Source: Arabidopsis thaliana (lineage: Eukaryota; Streptophyta; Magnoliopsida; Brassicales; Brassicaceae). Taken from it: a DNA stretch of 64,000 nt. The notes below the pieces were generated by a model that saw nothing but the letters and a program-made list of their open reading frames with translations, was not told the DNA's origin and ran no database searches. The translations under genes were made by a program, and so were the position numbers. The DNA lies in NCBI RefSeq assembly GCF_000001735.4, contig NC_003075.7, positions 15,439,001-15,503,000 of the forward strand, read 5' to 3'. Each line of letters starts with the position of its first letter. Within the stretch, counting starts at the first letter, position 1. This document shows, piece by piece, positions 1 to 13,039 of this stretch.

Positions 1-2124
1 TATATAAACTGTTGATTTCTCTAATTTAGATATACATGGAAAGAACATTCCCTAACCATATCAATTAGGTTGGATTTGATCGTATTTATTGTTCTATAGG
101 ATATATTAGTAAAATTAAGAAACAAAAGAAATAGAAATGGGAAATACAAAAAGAGAAAAAGAGAGGAGCTGCAGAAAACAGGGAAAATGGTGGGAAAGAA
201 GAGACAAAAGAGAAAGGCTTTAAATCCACGCTTACTCCAACTTCCAAACATATACCTACTTCTCCACTCTTTTCCACTTTACTCTTTTATACCTATACCC
301 ATCTTATATTATATTACATGTACAAAAATATTGTTTTCAGTTAAATCTGCATTTATTCTACAGTTCAACGCGATTACTGTAGAATAATTTTAAGCCAACG
401 ACTGTTTGGAACTAATTTTTCAGTTTGATACGAGAGCAATAACAAAATTTCAAAGAAGGTTTTTTTGGGGTTAAATGTCAAACCAAAACTCGTTTTAGAC
501 AGTAAAAAATATATACGATTAAACTATAGTCTAATACATATACAAATTTTACTTTGCATATACAATTTAATTCTTAGTAAATCCAAATAAGAATCTAAAT
601 AGATGATAATGATCAAAATCTGTATAGAGATGCACATAGTAACTTCGTGAATTCTAAGTATTAGACTAAATTCTCATATACAGCATGCAGATATGTCATA
701 TGCATGCATACACATTTTTACGCATTTCAGTCCGTACGTATCGTGTATATACGGTAACGATGGTTGGATATACATGTGCATGTTTCAAAGTTATGTACAC
801 CGAAGGGACAAGCTAGGCTGTGATGCTCCTAATTCAAGCTTCCTTCTTACGAATGTCAACTTTTATTTAATTTTCTTTATTGTGGCCTGGCCGAATAATC
901 AAAGATATAATAAATATTTAGAGGCAATTATTGATTAGTGTCCTTTAATTCTCCTTAAATTGTTTGGTTTTTGGTCGGTTGGTTCCGAGATTTTATTTTC
1001 TGTGTTAAAATGTTACTAACCAATAACGGTTGACCCTAATTATAAGTTCTCCAACAAGATGTGAACTTATTTGCTAATTATAAACGTGAACGCTAAACAT
1101 AAACGGAAGATTTATTTGGTTTGAGTTTGGCGTCTGCATTTACATGTCGTAGTAATATAAATTTACATTAAAAATTAATGTTTCTATATTAAAGATGTGA
1201 ATTATTTCGTTTTTTCATGCACATAAACGCATATGTATTGTGTTGAAACTAGACGAGGCTATAATGAAGACAACTGTTGTTTCTTTTTATCTGCAACAAT
1301 AGTGTATATTTGACCGTTAATGTAATAAGTTCATGATAAGGTTGGGAGGATAGCTTCCCCGTGATGGAGGTCGTAGGGTTTGTATGATTGTGTACAGTCT
1401 TTTCATTTCACCTAGCTAACCCTATTGACGCATTGTGCAAGTGTAAGACAGTTCATACTTCGTACTACTCTTCAATTATATATATTTACACCACATTATC
1501 AACCAAAATATATGTATTTCAATCCAACTGTATACTAGACTTTTCGAAACTAATATAAGATTAATGTTGAATTATGTTTTCTTCACAAAATTCTAGCATT
1601 AGTACATTTGAGGTGAAAAAACACAAAATTCATCCTAATGAACACATAAAGAAAATAAAATTTTAAAACTCTTCTTCGTCACCGAATATTTACAAATAAA
1701 ATGATATGTGTGTGTGTGAACCTAATTTAAAGCCTATGCCAATGAGCACATATAGGCTTTTGCTCTCTTTTTTTTTTTTTTTTTTTTTAATTATCACAAT
1801 AGCATAAAATATGCAAAACGGAAGTACCTTTACAATCATTTGTATTCGAATTTAAATAAAAATGATAAAACACCACCAATAGTAAGCAAAAGATAATTAG
1901 TGTTGAAACTAATCATCCGTAAGCATATAGAGCACTTCGATGAAAATTAGAGTATTAAATAAAATTAAAATAAACCCTCAAAACTATCTGAAGAGACACA
2001 TAGAGTGGCTCCTTGGCATATGATTAAGCTCCCTTAATTTATCTTCTCGTATATATATAGGCATTACACATCTTACTTATTACATTCACACACACCCACA
2101 TTTTACATTCAACTCTTATACAAT
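1..2124. other. Intergenic region upstream of the BAHD gene
   Basis: AT-rich DNA with no convincing coding region. Short open frames here have no recognisable domain and start in purine- or pyrimidine-skewed sequence. A long T run lies near 1770-1790. A likely TATA element, TATATATATAG, lies near 2050-2060, about 70 bases before the acyltransferase start, and would fit its core promoter. Confidence 0.5.
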
Positions 2125-4696
2125 ATGCCCATGTTAATGGCGACACGTATCGATATAATCCAAAAGCTTAATGTATATCCAAGGTTTCAAAACCATGACA
2201 AGAAGAAACTAATCACTCTCTCCAATTTGGACCGTCAGTGTCCTTTACTCATGTACTCTGTCTTCTTCTACAAGAATACCACAACTCGTGACTTTGACTC
2301 CGTCTTCTCCAACCTGAAGCTCGGGCTGGAGGAGACTATGTCTGTGTGGTATCCCGCGGCAGGGAGACTGGGTTTGGACGGAGGTGGCTGCAAGCTCAAC
2401 ATCCGGTGTAACGATGGTGGCGCAGTCATGGTGGAGGCGGTGGCGACAGGTGTCAAGTTGTCCGAGCTTGGTGATTTGACTCAGTACAATGAGTTTTATG
2501 AGAATTTAGTTTACAAGCCTTCCTTGGATGGTGATTTCTCTGTGATGCCTCTTGTTGTTGCTCAGGTAAATTTATTGCAAATTCTATACGTTTCCTTTCT
2601 CAAGAATTTTGAATAATTTACGTGTAAAAATGTTAGGATTTTATGTTACTACTAGATTTTAACCCGCGGTATACCGCGGAGATAATTTATTTTTTAAAGT
2701 TACTATATATAATAGTTTGCAAATTATATTTATTTATAAAATATTTTTGTTTTATAGTTTACGATTGTTATTAAGTAACGTCCTGTCAAACCCGTCCCGC
2801 CAATCCGTCCCGTAAAAAAAACTCACTGATTTTATTTATGATATGTTTATGAATCATTGTCTAAATATTTTTTAATTTTGTAGTAATTAAATGCTATCAA
2901 ATATCTCTGCGGTTTGATGATTATAATCGAATTATTATAGTCATGTAGAAAAACAATATCAAAAATGATAATTTTGTAGTAATTAAATGATATTAAATAT
3001 TTTGGAAGTTTTATTTTAATAACTAATCGTGTAGTTAATGTGGAGAGATTTTGGGAAGATTGTCAAATATTTAATTCAAAGATTTTCTTTCTAATTATCA
3101 AAAACAATTATTAAATGTCAGTAGCAGCCACTGTAAATAAATCTCAACTCCAAGATTTATTTTACAAAGTGGCTGCAAAAATGTATATATAGATATCTAT
3201 ATATCAATATTTAGTTATATACGTACTTTGACTAGATGTCTACAATTTTCATCAATACGAATGGCCAGTTAAAGTAAACCTATATAAGCACAAACATTCA
3301 TTAGCAGAGTTATAATAAGGAATTTTGAGATCAAATTCAGATTAGAACGTACATTCTAAGCAAACCTTTACACACAAATATCTACGTCCACATGAATAAA
3401 TATATAATACTTTTGCTGTAATTAAAGTTTTGGATGGGTTTTTAATTTATGTGTATGCTAAGCTAAAGTGATTATTACTAAAATCCACTAAATTTATATA
3501 TTTAAACAAATAGATATGAAACGCCTGAGAAACGGGTAGTGATTTAGTTAATATTTGATGATATATCGACGTATAATAAATGTAGGTGACAAGATTTGCA
3601 TGTGGAGGTTACTCAATTGGAATCGGTACAAGCCACTCTCTATTTGATGGAATCTCAGCTTACGAATTCATTCACGCGTGGGCCTCCAACTCTCACATTC
3701 ACAACAAATCCAACAGCAAGATTACTAATAAAAAGGAAGATGTGGTCATCAAACCGGTTCATGATCGACGAAATCTACTGGTTAACCGGGATGCTGTCCG
3801 AGAAACCAATGCTGCAGCCATTTGTCATCTGTACCAGTTGATCAAACAGGCGATGATGACCTATCAGGAGCAAAACCGTAACTTAGAGTTACCAGACTCT
3901 GGTTTTGTGATCAAAACGTTCGAGCTTAATGGCGATGCGATAGAAAGCATGAAGAAGAAATCACTAGAAGGGTTCATGTGCTCCTCCTTTGAGTTTCTTG
4001 CTGCTCATTTGTGGAAGGTGAATTCAAGAAATTTATTTTACAAATTACTGTTTTCACCCAAAAATTTAGGTGTGCGTTTTAAAATTTTCAAAACATTTTT
4101 GATGATTTAAAAAAAAAACTATATTAAGAATTTTTTAAAATAGCCATTATAAGAAAGTTAGAAACATAAATATTAAGCGTATAATTTTGCAGGCAAGAAC
4201 AAGGGCTTTAGGGTTGAGGAGAGACGCCATGGTGTGTTTACAATTCGCAGTGGACATAAGGAAAAGAACGGAGACACCGCTGCCAGAAGGGTTTTCCGGC
4301 AACGCATACGTGCTTGCCTCGGTGGCATCCACCGCCAGAGAATTACTTGAAGAGCTAACACTCGAGTCAATAGTCAACAAGATCAGAGAAGCCAAGAAAT
4401 CAATTGACCAAGGTTACATAAACTCTTACATGGAAGCACTCGGAGGTAGTAATGACGGAAATCTCCCTCCTCTCAAAGAGCTAACCCTAATCTCCGACTG
4501 GACAAAAATGCCATTTCACAATGTTGGCTTTGGCAACGGCGGCGAGCCAGCGGATTACATGGCCCCACTGTGTCCACCGGTGCCACAAGTTGCTTATTTC
4601 ATGAAGAACCCTAAAGATGCCAAAGGTGTTCTTGTGAGGATTGGCTTGGACCCACGAGATGTTAATGGCTTTTCAAATCATTTCCTTGATTGCTAA
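2125..4696 (+). CDS. BAT1: BAHD (HXXXD-type) acyltransferase, BAT1/PIZ-like
   Basis: Three exons, 2125-2565, 3586-4017 and 4193-4696, joined by GT-AG introns give a 458-residue protein, the normal BAHD length. BAHD enzymes are cytosolic and transfer acyl groups from acyl-CoA to alcohols or amines. The catalytic motif is HSLFDG at the start of exon 2. The usual C-terminal DFGWG structural motif is replaced by NVGFGNG in exon 3. Sequence and chromosomal position match the Arabidopsis gene known as BAT1 or PIZZA (At4g31910), which has been linked by overexpression to brassinosteroid inactivation; that function is from memory. The first intron is about 1 kb and holds a Helitron end and a hairpin, listed separately. 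A second ATG four codons in is possible, but the first gives the expected length. Confidence 0.9.
2652..3050 (-). mobile_element. Helitron 3' terminus in BAHD intron 1
   Basis: Read on the minus strand, the palindrome CCGCGGTATACCGCGG (2664-2679) is followed after eight bases by CTAG (2652-2655) and then T. This is the layout of a Helitron 3' end: hairpin, CTRR, insertion at AT. The adjoining 200-300 bases resemble the AT-rich tail of Arabidopsis ATREP-type elements and include CCCGTCC-type repeats near 2783. The 5' end was not located, so the right boundary is only a guess. The element is non-autonomous and carries no Rep/helicase frame. Confidence 0.55.
3124..3176 (+). repeat. Intronic inverted repeat (hairpin)
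   Basis: The arm starting GCAGCCACT at 3124 pairs with the arm ending AGTGGCTGC at 3176. About 21 pairs form, with two small bulges and an eight-base loop. It lies in the first intron of the acyltransferase gene, so it would be transcribed. It may be a MITE relic or a structured intron element; nothing more specific can be said. Confidence 0.5.
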
Positions 4697-5289
4697 TATA
4701 TTAGCTGGTGATAATTAATTAATTAGTAGAATCTTTGTGGTAGTATACAGTATGATAATGGCTCCTCTATATGCATGCGTGTGCGCTAAAGACACTTTAT
4801 TGTAATTGGGTTATGATGATGTATAATTTAATGACATCTCTCTGCTTTGTATTTGTTGTCGTTATCACTTTTATACTCATTTCGTGATAGGCTTTATTTT
4901 CTTCCAGAATTTCTGGATAAATAATTATAAAGTTATGTTTCTTTGTAGACTTTTTTCTTAAGGTCGCCAATGTTGGGTGGTTGACACCTAAGCCAGGTTA
5001 TTGGGCATATGGGGCCGATTTAGGCTGGTAGTACAAATCATTGTACTACTTTGATTCTAACGTTATTTTGCACTTAGACACGAAGACTTTGACTTCCTCT
5101 TCAAAACACCTTTACATTTGTAGCAAAGAGGGTACTTTTTGAATTTTATTTATGGATTTGGATCTTCCTAAGTTGCTCAAACCAGTGGGGGAGCGGTAAA
5201 CAATAGCTTACACTTTCATTACAGAGAAGAGAGAAGAGACAGAACCAAAAGATAATAATAATTGATTGTGTCTGAATAAAACAGGTTTC

Positions 5290-7766
5290 TCAAGCTGACA
5301 AAGAAAAGGGAAAATGGAGTTTCTCGTATGCATGTTCCGAGTGAGCTAAACCATCCAAATCCCAATCACCTTCCGAGAAATCAGATTGGCTCTGTTCCTG
5401 TTACAGTCAAAGTAACAAATCTTCAGAAATCTCCAAAAGAATAAGGTGCAAAAAGTAAATGGTTTTTATTGTATACAATACCTGTGTCATTAAGGAATTG
5501 ACTATATCATCTAAGGAACCAGCATCAGAAGCCATCAAACCACTCTGAAGCTTCTGTTGTCCCATGAGTAAACCTTCGTTTGGATTGCTACTTCTAAACA
5601 GTTGAGCTTCTGTCACTGGACCTGAGTTGTTTGCAGGCTGCTGATTCATCTGTAATGGATAAAAGAAGTCTGTTTGTGCAGCATTTGTGGATCCAAAACC
5701 CGTGTTTCTGCAGAGAGATGCCGGATTTGTATCCAGGTTTGGGTTTACTAGCGGACTAGCTGAGTCGCAGAACGCATTCCATTCCAAGGTGTCAGGTTTT
5801 GAATGAACATCACTCTGTGGAATGTTGGTTGACAATGCAGCGTTTGACCAATGTTCTAGACGCTTGCTGATCTCGAAATGAGGAGAAAAACCCGGGTTTG
5901 AGGGTAAAGATGATGACTGCGGGTTACCCTCGAGAAGTAACAGATTACTGGGAGCTACCATTGGAGAGTTTTGTTGTGAAGTAAAGCTTGGAAAAGCCCT
6001 GTTGATGTTGTTGTTGATCTGAAGCTCTTCTAGCGGCAAACCCTGAAGTATGTTTCCTCCATCATTATGGTTACGAGGAAACGATGATGAGACTGGTTGG
6101 AACATTCCTGCTCCAAGGGAATTCAGACGACCAAGATTCCTATTTGAAGAGTAATGCCTCATCATTGTGGTTCCACCATGGAACTGACCGGATCCAACAG
6201 GTATTCCGCGGTGGTGGTGGTAGAAGCCACCAAGTCCTTTCTGAGAATTCATTTGCATAAAATGTGAGTCAATAGCCGCCCTGTTAGCTTGTTGAATGGC
6301 GTCATCAGACACCTTCTTCAGAGCAACGCGGAATTTCTGCAACCAAAAGACATTACAAATGTGTTTAATGGAATCATACATATATCAACACTAACAGATC
6401 AAATCTGAAGAATCATAGTCTAACTCTCACCTGAAGGTGGCTTGCAACATTCTCTCTAGTGAGTTTGTCAACATTCATCAGATCTAGAATCTTTTTTGGA
6501 ACAGCTCCTGCATCATCAATACTTATAAATCAGAACATGATTCACAGCTAAATGAAAACTAGAGGTAGAGAGATCAAGAAACATTACTCTCAACGCCTAA
6601 ATGATCAACAGCTGCTAGGAATTTATTGTGCAGCTCATGCGTCCAAAGAACACGAGGCTTCTTCTGCGCCGTTGGATCATCATTATCATTCCCTCTTTCT
6701 TCCTCTTCCTCCTCTTCATACTGTTCTTTACGTTTTCTGTTTGCTTTATCACAGTTTCCTGAACCATTACTCACATTGCTCTTATTCTTCTTAAGTTTGC
6801 TCTTTCTCACAACATGTTGCCATATGTTCTTAAGCTCCTCAATTCGAACCGGTTTAAGCAGATAATCACAGGCACCGTGCTTGACTCCTTTCATCACATA
6901 CTTTGGATCGCTATGCGCAGATAACACTGCAAGAATTCAATCATCATGTTAAAGATTCAAACAGTCAAATCTGTCTAACGATCAAAACTTTCTCTAGGAA
7001 CTATGAACTAGAACAAGGAGAGCTGCATACTTATGACAGGTAAGTCCATTTCAAGACCAACAAGCTCAAGCAGCTTGAAACCATCCATGTCTGGCATGTC
7101 GACATCGCTAATAACAAGATCAAACTTATTCTTGTTCTCCCTCAACAACTCCAATGCGGTCTGTGCCTGATTCGTTGTTGTAACTGCACATTACAATAAT
7201 AATAATCACCCACAAAGTTTCAGTTTTGACTCATTCAAAAGTAGTAAAGCAAGAACCAATGGCTCTGTGACACATGGGGAGCAATCAAATATGTAATAAT
7301 TCCCCAAAGTCTCAATTTTTACAGAACAAGAGACTGTTTCAAATCGAACGAACAAGAACCAATGACCTTTGAAACACAAGTGAAGCAACAAAATCTGAAG
7401 CATGGATTTTTAAAAGTAAAAAAATATGCAGAGAGTGAATCTAGCTAATATAGTCTTAATTGATTCTTCAAGCTCGTCTTCAAAAATATAAAAATCTAGA
7501 GAGGAATCGATTTATGGTGTTATGACAAGAAACGAATCTGATGTTAAATTTTGTAGCTTAACCAAATCCAAAATCTAGAAAACATCAAGAAATTTGGTAT
7601 TAAAAAAAAACAAAGAGAGAGAGAGAGAAGGAACCAAACCGTGATATTGGCAGCGCTGAAGCAAAGTCTGGAGAATACGGAGACAAGTCTGGTCATCGTC
7701 AACAGCAAGAACTCTCATCCCAACCGGAAACTGGTCCAAGACTTCAATTTCTTGCTCCATAGTCAT
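5290..7766 (-). CDS. ARR10: Type-B response regulator ARR10
   Basis: Six exons on the minus strand, 7766-7640, 7183-7031, 6926-6588, 6507-6431, 6336-5482 and 5397-5290, give a 552-residue protein. The N-terminal receiver domain shows the acidic cluster AVDDDQ, the phospho-accepting aspartate in [10 protein letters not shown] and the conserved lysine in DYLLKPVR. An acidic linker (EEEEEEE) leads to a GARP/Myb-like DNA-binding domain, [13 protein letters not shown] to NVASHLQKF, followed by a glutamine- and asparagine-rich activation region. Type-B ARRs are nuclear transcription factors activated by cytokinin phosphorelay. An in-frame ATG three codons upstream (7775) is also possible; 7766 gives the length I recall for ARR10. 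Intron phases all agree with uninterrupted translation. Confidence 0.95.
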
Positions 7767-7775
7767 CGCCGTCAA

Positions 7776-10709
7776 AGATTATGAATTGAAGTAGAAGAAC
7801 AAACAAAGTTCGGATTATTATTATTAGTAGAGAAAGAGACAAAAAGTTGTATGGCAGAGTAAAATTTTCTTCTTTGGCAAAAGAGAATCTAAGACTACAT
7901 ATGGTTTCTGAAAACTCTGTAATGATCTTCAAGACTGGCGAATTAACTCATTTATGGAATTCTCTTTTCAAATTTTAATCATTTCTGGTAAATTTTCTTT
8001 TTGACATAAGAAAAAAACAAAAAACATTTTCAGAGGAGAATCTCTGAGAAAATTCAGTGGAACCGATCGGTCATTTGAGCGTGATAATCACGCGCCACCT
8101 TTTTTAAATTAGTTTGGTTTCTTTTGACTGTGGGAATAATATTTTTTAGTTTAGTGATAATTAATTGAAAAGGAAAGAGGATCATAATATTTTTTTTTTT
8201 AAATGGATAAAAATGTGAAAGTGTTTATGTAAATGATTCTGCAGATCATGTAATTAATTTAGAGATATGTTTGTGATATTGTACCAAGTATTCAAGGCAG
8301 GAAAGAAGAATTTGAGTTATTACCATAACTTCAAAAAGAATTGAATACTTTCCTTAATCTGTGTCTTAAGGAATGGACAACTAAGTTGAGTATCTCATAA
8401 AACGGATTTACCATAAGAATTAGTGCAAATTATGGTATTATGATTTTAAAATATGTAAAAGAAAGAAAAAAAAAGACAGGCTTTAGTGAGAGCATGCATG
8501 GTGAAAGTTGGGAAGTGCGAGACACGCGTGACCGTGGTTCATGGCTTTTTCGCTTATCTCGTACAGGTTCTGAAAGATTTAGCAAAATTAAGTATCCCAT
8601 AGTAACGACCAATAATGGCTAATGCCGATATTATTCAAACCTAAGACAAGACTATTTTTAACGTCAGAGAAAGACTTTTAAAATTGATGAAAAAAAAAAA
8701 AAAAAAAGACTTTTAAAATTTACACCATTACTTGGATAATTTTACACTCTTACCATATGAAATTAATTTTAGGAATATGTATAATCAAGAAACACATGTT
8801 ACAATGGTTCACAATGTTTATAAAACTTTCAAGTCAACAAATTAAACTCATAGCACGATATTTATCACCGACCAAATGTATCGTACGCTCGAATTAAACT
8901 TTGAAGTCAACAAAGAAAACTGCTGTCACAAGTCTATTGTTACATGATATTAGTCATTGAATTTAGTTGTTAACTACAAATTATATATTATTTATTTATT
9001 TGATTGTCCGTTTAAATTTAGCAAAATACATTTATATAACTATGACAAGACAAAAAAAAGCCATAAAACAAAAGGCAAGAATTTCTTGAAGTTGGGTTCC
9101 ATCCGCATCTTCAGCCTACAAGCTTGGTGGGTGCAAAATAAGATCCCAATGATTTTATTATAGTTTATGAATTAATTTTGTATGATTTCTTGGATTAACC
9201 ACACAGCGTGTTCATTTCCGTGCCTCTCCTTTTCTTATAGAAAATAGCGTACTTCGGATCAATAATATGTTTTGGCTAGCTTATTAACATAAAAAAATAA
9301 AACATTATTACAATTATGCATCGTTTTTATTAATGTAAAATAGGTTATCAGTTAGTTTTGTTTTCCAAATTAGAATCATAAGGTTTAATAAAAGTATCAC
9401 CAGCATAAGATTTACTAAAAAAAATGCAAGATCTAGAAAGAGATCCTAAATGACTTTTTGAATCTAGCCTAAGAACCTTCTACAAATCTACGATAATTTA
9501 TTTAGTATATGAAGAAAATTAGAGAAAAGTTGTATTCTCATTGTCTTGTGACAAAGCCTTGATAAACCTAGAATAAAAGAATACAGAACTAGATTTTACG
9601 ATTTTAAAAGAACATCAACATATGTTCGATGCAATGCATTGGAAAATAAAGGACAACTTTCTAATACAAATCATTATCATTAGCTCTTCCAATTTTATTT
9701 TATTTTGTGTGTGTGTATGTTAAATAGTTGCAGATGACATTAGAGAGATTAAAGAAATCAGTTTTCTAGAAGATCCATGTAAACATCAAATCTGTAAAGA
9801 TTCTACTTCTTAATAAGTTATTGGAAGTCACTTGTCATTAGCTAATACCTACTGTCATTGGCTTATGGTCTCATATAGGATACACACATGTATATTAGTA
9901 TATAGTATATATCTATTCACATTTAAATATGAGAAATTAACAGCAACACTTTGGTGTAATGTTTAATTTTAAGAAAAATAATTAAAGAGAAAGATGCTGA
10001 TAAAAATAATAATAAAAAGAAAGAAAATAAGTAATAATAAAATGGAGGAGGAAAATCAAGATTAGCCAAAAATTGAGGTAATCTTGTCTCCCACAAGGGC
10101 TAACCACACCGGTCATAAAATATGCTTCTTGTTCGGTTGCTTCCTAATCACTTCCTACTCTATTACTCTTACTAGATTTTCCACATCTAAATAAAACTAT
10201 GACATTTAAATGTCAACTCTAGAACGCCAGATAATAGCAGTTACTATTCCATATGGAGTAGTATATAGCAGTACTAATAAGTAATAACAATCATTTTCTT
10301 TTTCTTTCTTATTATTAAGTAATTATTAACTAACAGCTAGCTTTTCACGATGGATGATGATGTATATGATTAGTTCATCATGGCTCGTTTTAATTGATCG
10401 AACATTTTTTAATTGATGTATATGAAAGACTTTAATCTATTTTTCTTTCTTTGGCTCACACCAAAAGGGGTTAATTTTTTAATTAATAACCACACTAAAA
10501 GACACAGTTATTAAACATCCCGGTGGAGGGTTGGGCCCAAGTTCTATTGTTTATTACTCATCTAAGGCCCAATTGTACATTTTGTTTCAGATAAAAGTAA
10601 CTAAAGCCAATATTACTACTTTTTTTTTTTGTCAATAAGCCAATATTACTACTTTTAACTGATAAAACAGTTTAATTAGAAGATGTGTAAACATCGAAAT
10701 ATTTCGTGT
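7776..10709. other. Intergenic region between ARR10 and the mitochondrial glycoprotein gene
   Basis: About 2.9 kb of AT-rich DNA holding the ARR10 upstream region and the 3' flank of the next minus-strand gene. A 60-codon frame near 8440-8622 shows no homology I recognise. Poly-A and poly-T tracts near 8689 and 10620 are simple repeats. No RNA gene or clear transposon was recognised. Confidence 0.4.
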
Positions 10710-11804
10710 TTATTGTGAGATGAATGAATTTAGCTTTCTCAACCATTGAATGAGCTCAATCCTATCCTTATTCATCATATATTCATGCAAGAAAAAACAA
10801 AGCTCTGCGTCGATTCCTCTTACTCGTAAAAACTCCCGAATCGCTGTCTGAAAATCATACTTCAAATTCCTGCAAAGAAACAAAGATCACAAGGTTCAGT
10901 AGCTGAATTCAACTAGGCAATTTCCTTGACTGTATCAACAAATTCAAGACCAGTTAAATGCTACACTCTACATTTAAAGTGATTCAAGAAAGCAGAGAGA
11001 TTAGTAGTAAGTACCCAAAATTAGGTCCCATGTAAGGCTGACCAGTGATTTTGTTGCGTCTAAGCTTGTAAAGCTTTCGAATTTCAATACGGTTAGGCCA
11101 GACGGAGCAAAGGAACTCGATCTCTTCACTTCCATCAACCTTGGAAATGTCAACAAGCAAGCTAATATGAAGACGGACATCGTGCCCTGAAGCATCTAAA
11201 CCGGCTCTTGGAACATTCATAAACCCATCAAACATAGTTGCTTCCATTTTGATATCCTCATCTTCTCCAAACTTCCCTTTCATCACAATGCATTGCTCAC
11301 CGGGACAATCCTCCACAGAGAACGATTTGAATTCAGTCGCTGGCTGCATTATAGTTTTAAGTGAAACAAAAACAAATCATCAGTATCTCTTCTCTTCCGA
11401 TTTACTTGGATCTTGAACAAATAAAGTCTACTTCTTGATAAACAAATTGATTCAAATACAGTGATACTTGTCTCCCTCATCTATCTACTTCAACAGAACA
11501 ACTGAATTACACAAATCCGAAATCTAGGACTAGCATAAACATTGATTCCAGCTGTCTAGATAGTGATTATAAACGAAATAGATGATACCTGATGCGGAGG
11601 AGCATAATCGGATTGATACTCGATCTCGTTTCTTATGATTCGAAGAATGTTGGACCGGAAGGGTGATTTAGCTGGCGATGTGGTGACGTCTCGTGATTGG
11701 TGATTTGGCAAGAGAGATTTGCATCGAACCCAAGAAATTAGGGTTCTTGAGGAATGAGAAGGAGAAATGCGTGATTTTTGAAGAGTACGGAGCAGAAGAG
11801 CCAT
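10710..11804 (-). CDS. Mitochondrial glycoprotein (p32/MAM33) family protein
   Basis: Three exons, 11804-11589, 11343-11015 and 10869-10710, give a 234-residue protein. The first 70 residues are rich in Arg, Ser and Leu with few acidic residues, as in a mitochondrial presequence. The middle carries family-typical stretches (FSVEDCPGEQCIVMKG, VPRAGLDASGHDVRLHISLLVDI), and the end (REFLRVRGIDAELCFFLHEYM) matches the conserved C-terminal helix pair. p32/MAM33 proteins form acidic doughnut-shaped trimers in the mitochondrial matrix; their plant roles are poorly defined. The position matches At4g31930. TGGGC/GCCCA elements in the upstream 170 bases (about 11888-11975) are typical of genes for mitochondrial and ribosomal proteins. 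Confidence 0.85.
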
Positions 11805-13039
11805 CGATGTTCGTCGCCGACGTTTAGGGCTCTTCCGAGGTTTTCTCTGATTGGAAATTGAACTGAATCGAAATAGCAGAGCTCTTTGTGGGCTTTTTGG
11901 ATGTCCAATAGTCCAATACAAATATTAATGGGCTTCCATGAATAAAACATTGTTTCTGAGTTTTTAAAGCCCAATTTTGCGTTTGTGTAAAAAGACAAAT
12001 AGCCAATGAAAGTTGTTTAAGACCATGCATGAATCATGAATGTTGTCCATTTATTTCAACAAGAAACTATATTTTGAACATTAAAACAGTGGTGTTTAGA
12101 TAGTAGTTGTCTCGGATGGGCTAGACAAGTTGTTTCGGCCGGGGTAAGGGTTAATCACTTCTTGAATTGGTTTGGTTTGGTTTGGTTCATGCATACAATA
12201 CAACTAAGTTTCTTCTGATAAATAATAATTATTATTTCTGATCATTTTGATTAATAATGTTTTTTTATATACCGCATGAATGGTTTACTCCAAGCACGCA
12301 GGATTCCGAATCCAATCCGGCTTAGTTGTGTGTTATGTATTCATTGTACAATAGTACATGCAAGTTTTTAAGATTATTTATACAAGTTAGTCACCACCAG
12401 GCGAAGTCCAAGGCAGGTCCGACCAATGCAAAGATCGAATAAATTCATCAATCAATATATAATTGAGTTAAAGATTTCTTAATTACGTTGACTTAACTCT
12501 AAAAGTCTAATATTGGTGACGTTGGTCACGCTATGCACTTCACTAGTGAAACAGCAAATAAGGCATTAACTAATCACTCGAATTTCATTGCGTGTAATCA
12601 ACAGACGTATAATGATAGAAAAAAGCAGCTTATGCATGGATCTTGCAAGATGTGAGAAAAACAATATTAACTAATAATTACAGAGTATTAATCGAAAAAC
12701 AAATTATTAAATTTTGTTTCTTAAAAAAGGTTTATTATTAATGCTCTTGATTCAATGCATAAATCCTTGCTCGAGCCATTAATTTTTTTAAAAAATGGTT
12801 TTTTTAATTACTGCTCTTTTTGTTCATTGTCAATATCCTTACTCGTGCATGCATTAATAAAAATTAAAATTGGGGCCCTATAGTTTTGATCATCAATCGG
12901 TAGGTGTATGTCTCATGCGTTCATGGTGTTGAACCGATCATCTCTGTGTGTGTATATATATAGAGAGACAGACACTACTCTTCAATCATTCAAACAAGAA
13001 ATCACCAAACACACATCTCTTCTGCACTCTCAAAACACT
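11805..13039. promoter_or_regulatory. Divergent intergenic region and CYP82C4 promoter
   Basis: Lies between divergently transcribed genes. On the CYP82C4 side there is a TATATATATAG element near 12953-12963, about 80 bases before the ATG, and an imperfect palindrome TGACGTTGGTCA near 12517-12528. The proximal block from about 12903 to the ATG is closely repeated upstream of CYP82C2 (23275-23407) but largely absent upstream of CYP82C3. CYP82C4 is known to be induced by iron deficiency; I did not find a motif I can firmly tie to that. Confidence 0.5.
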
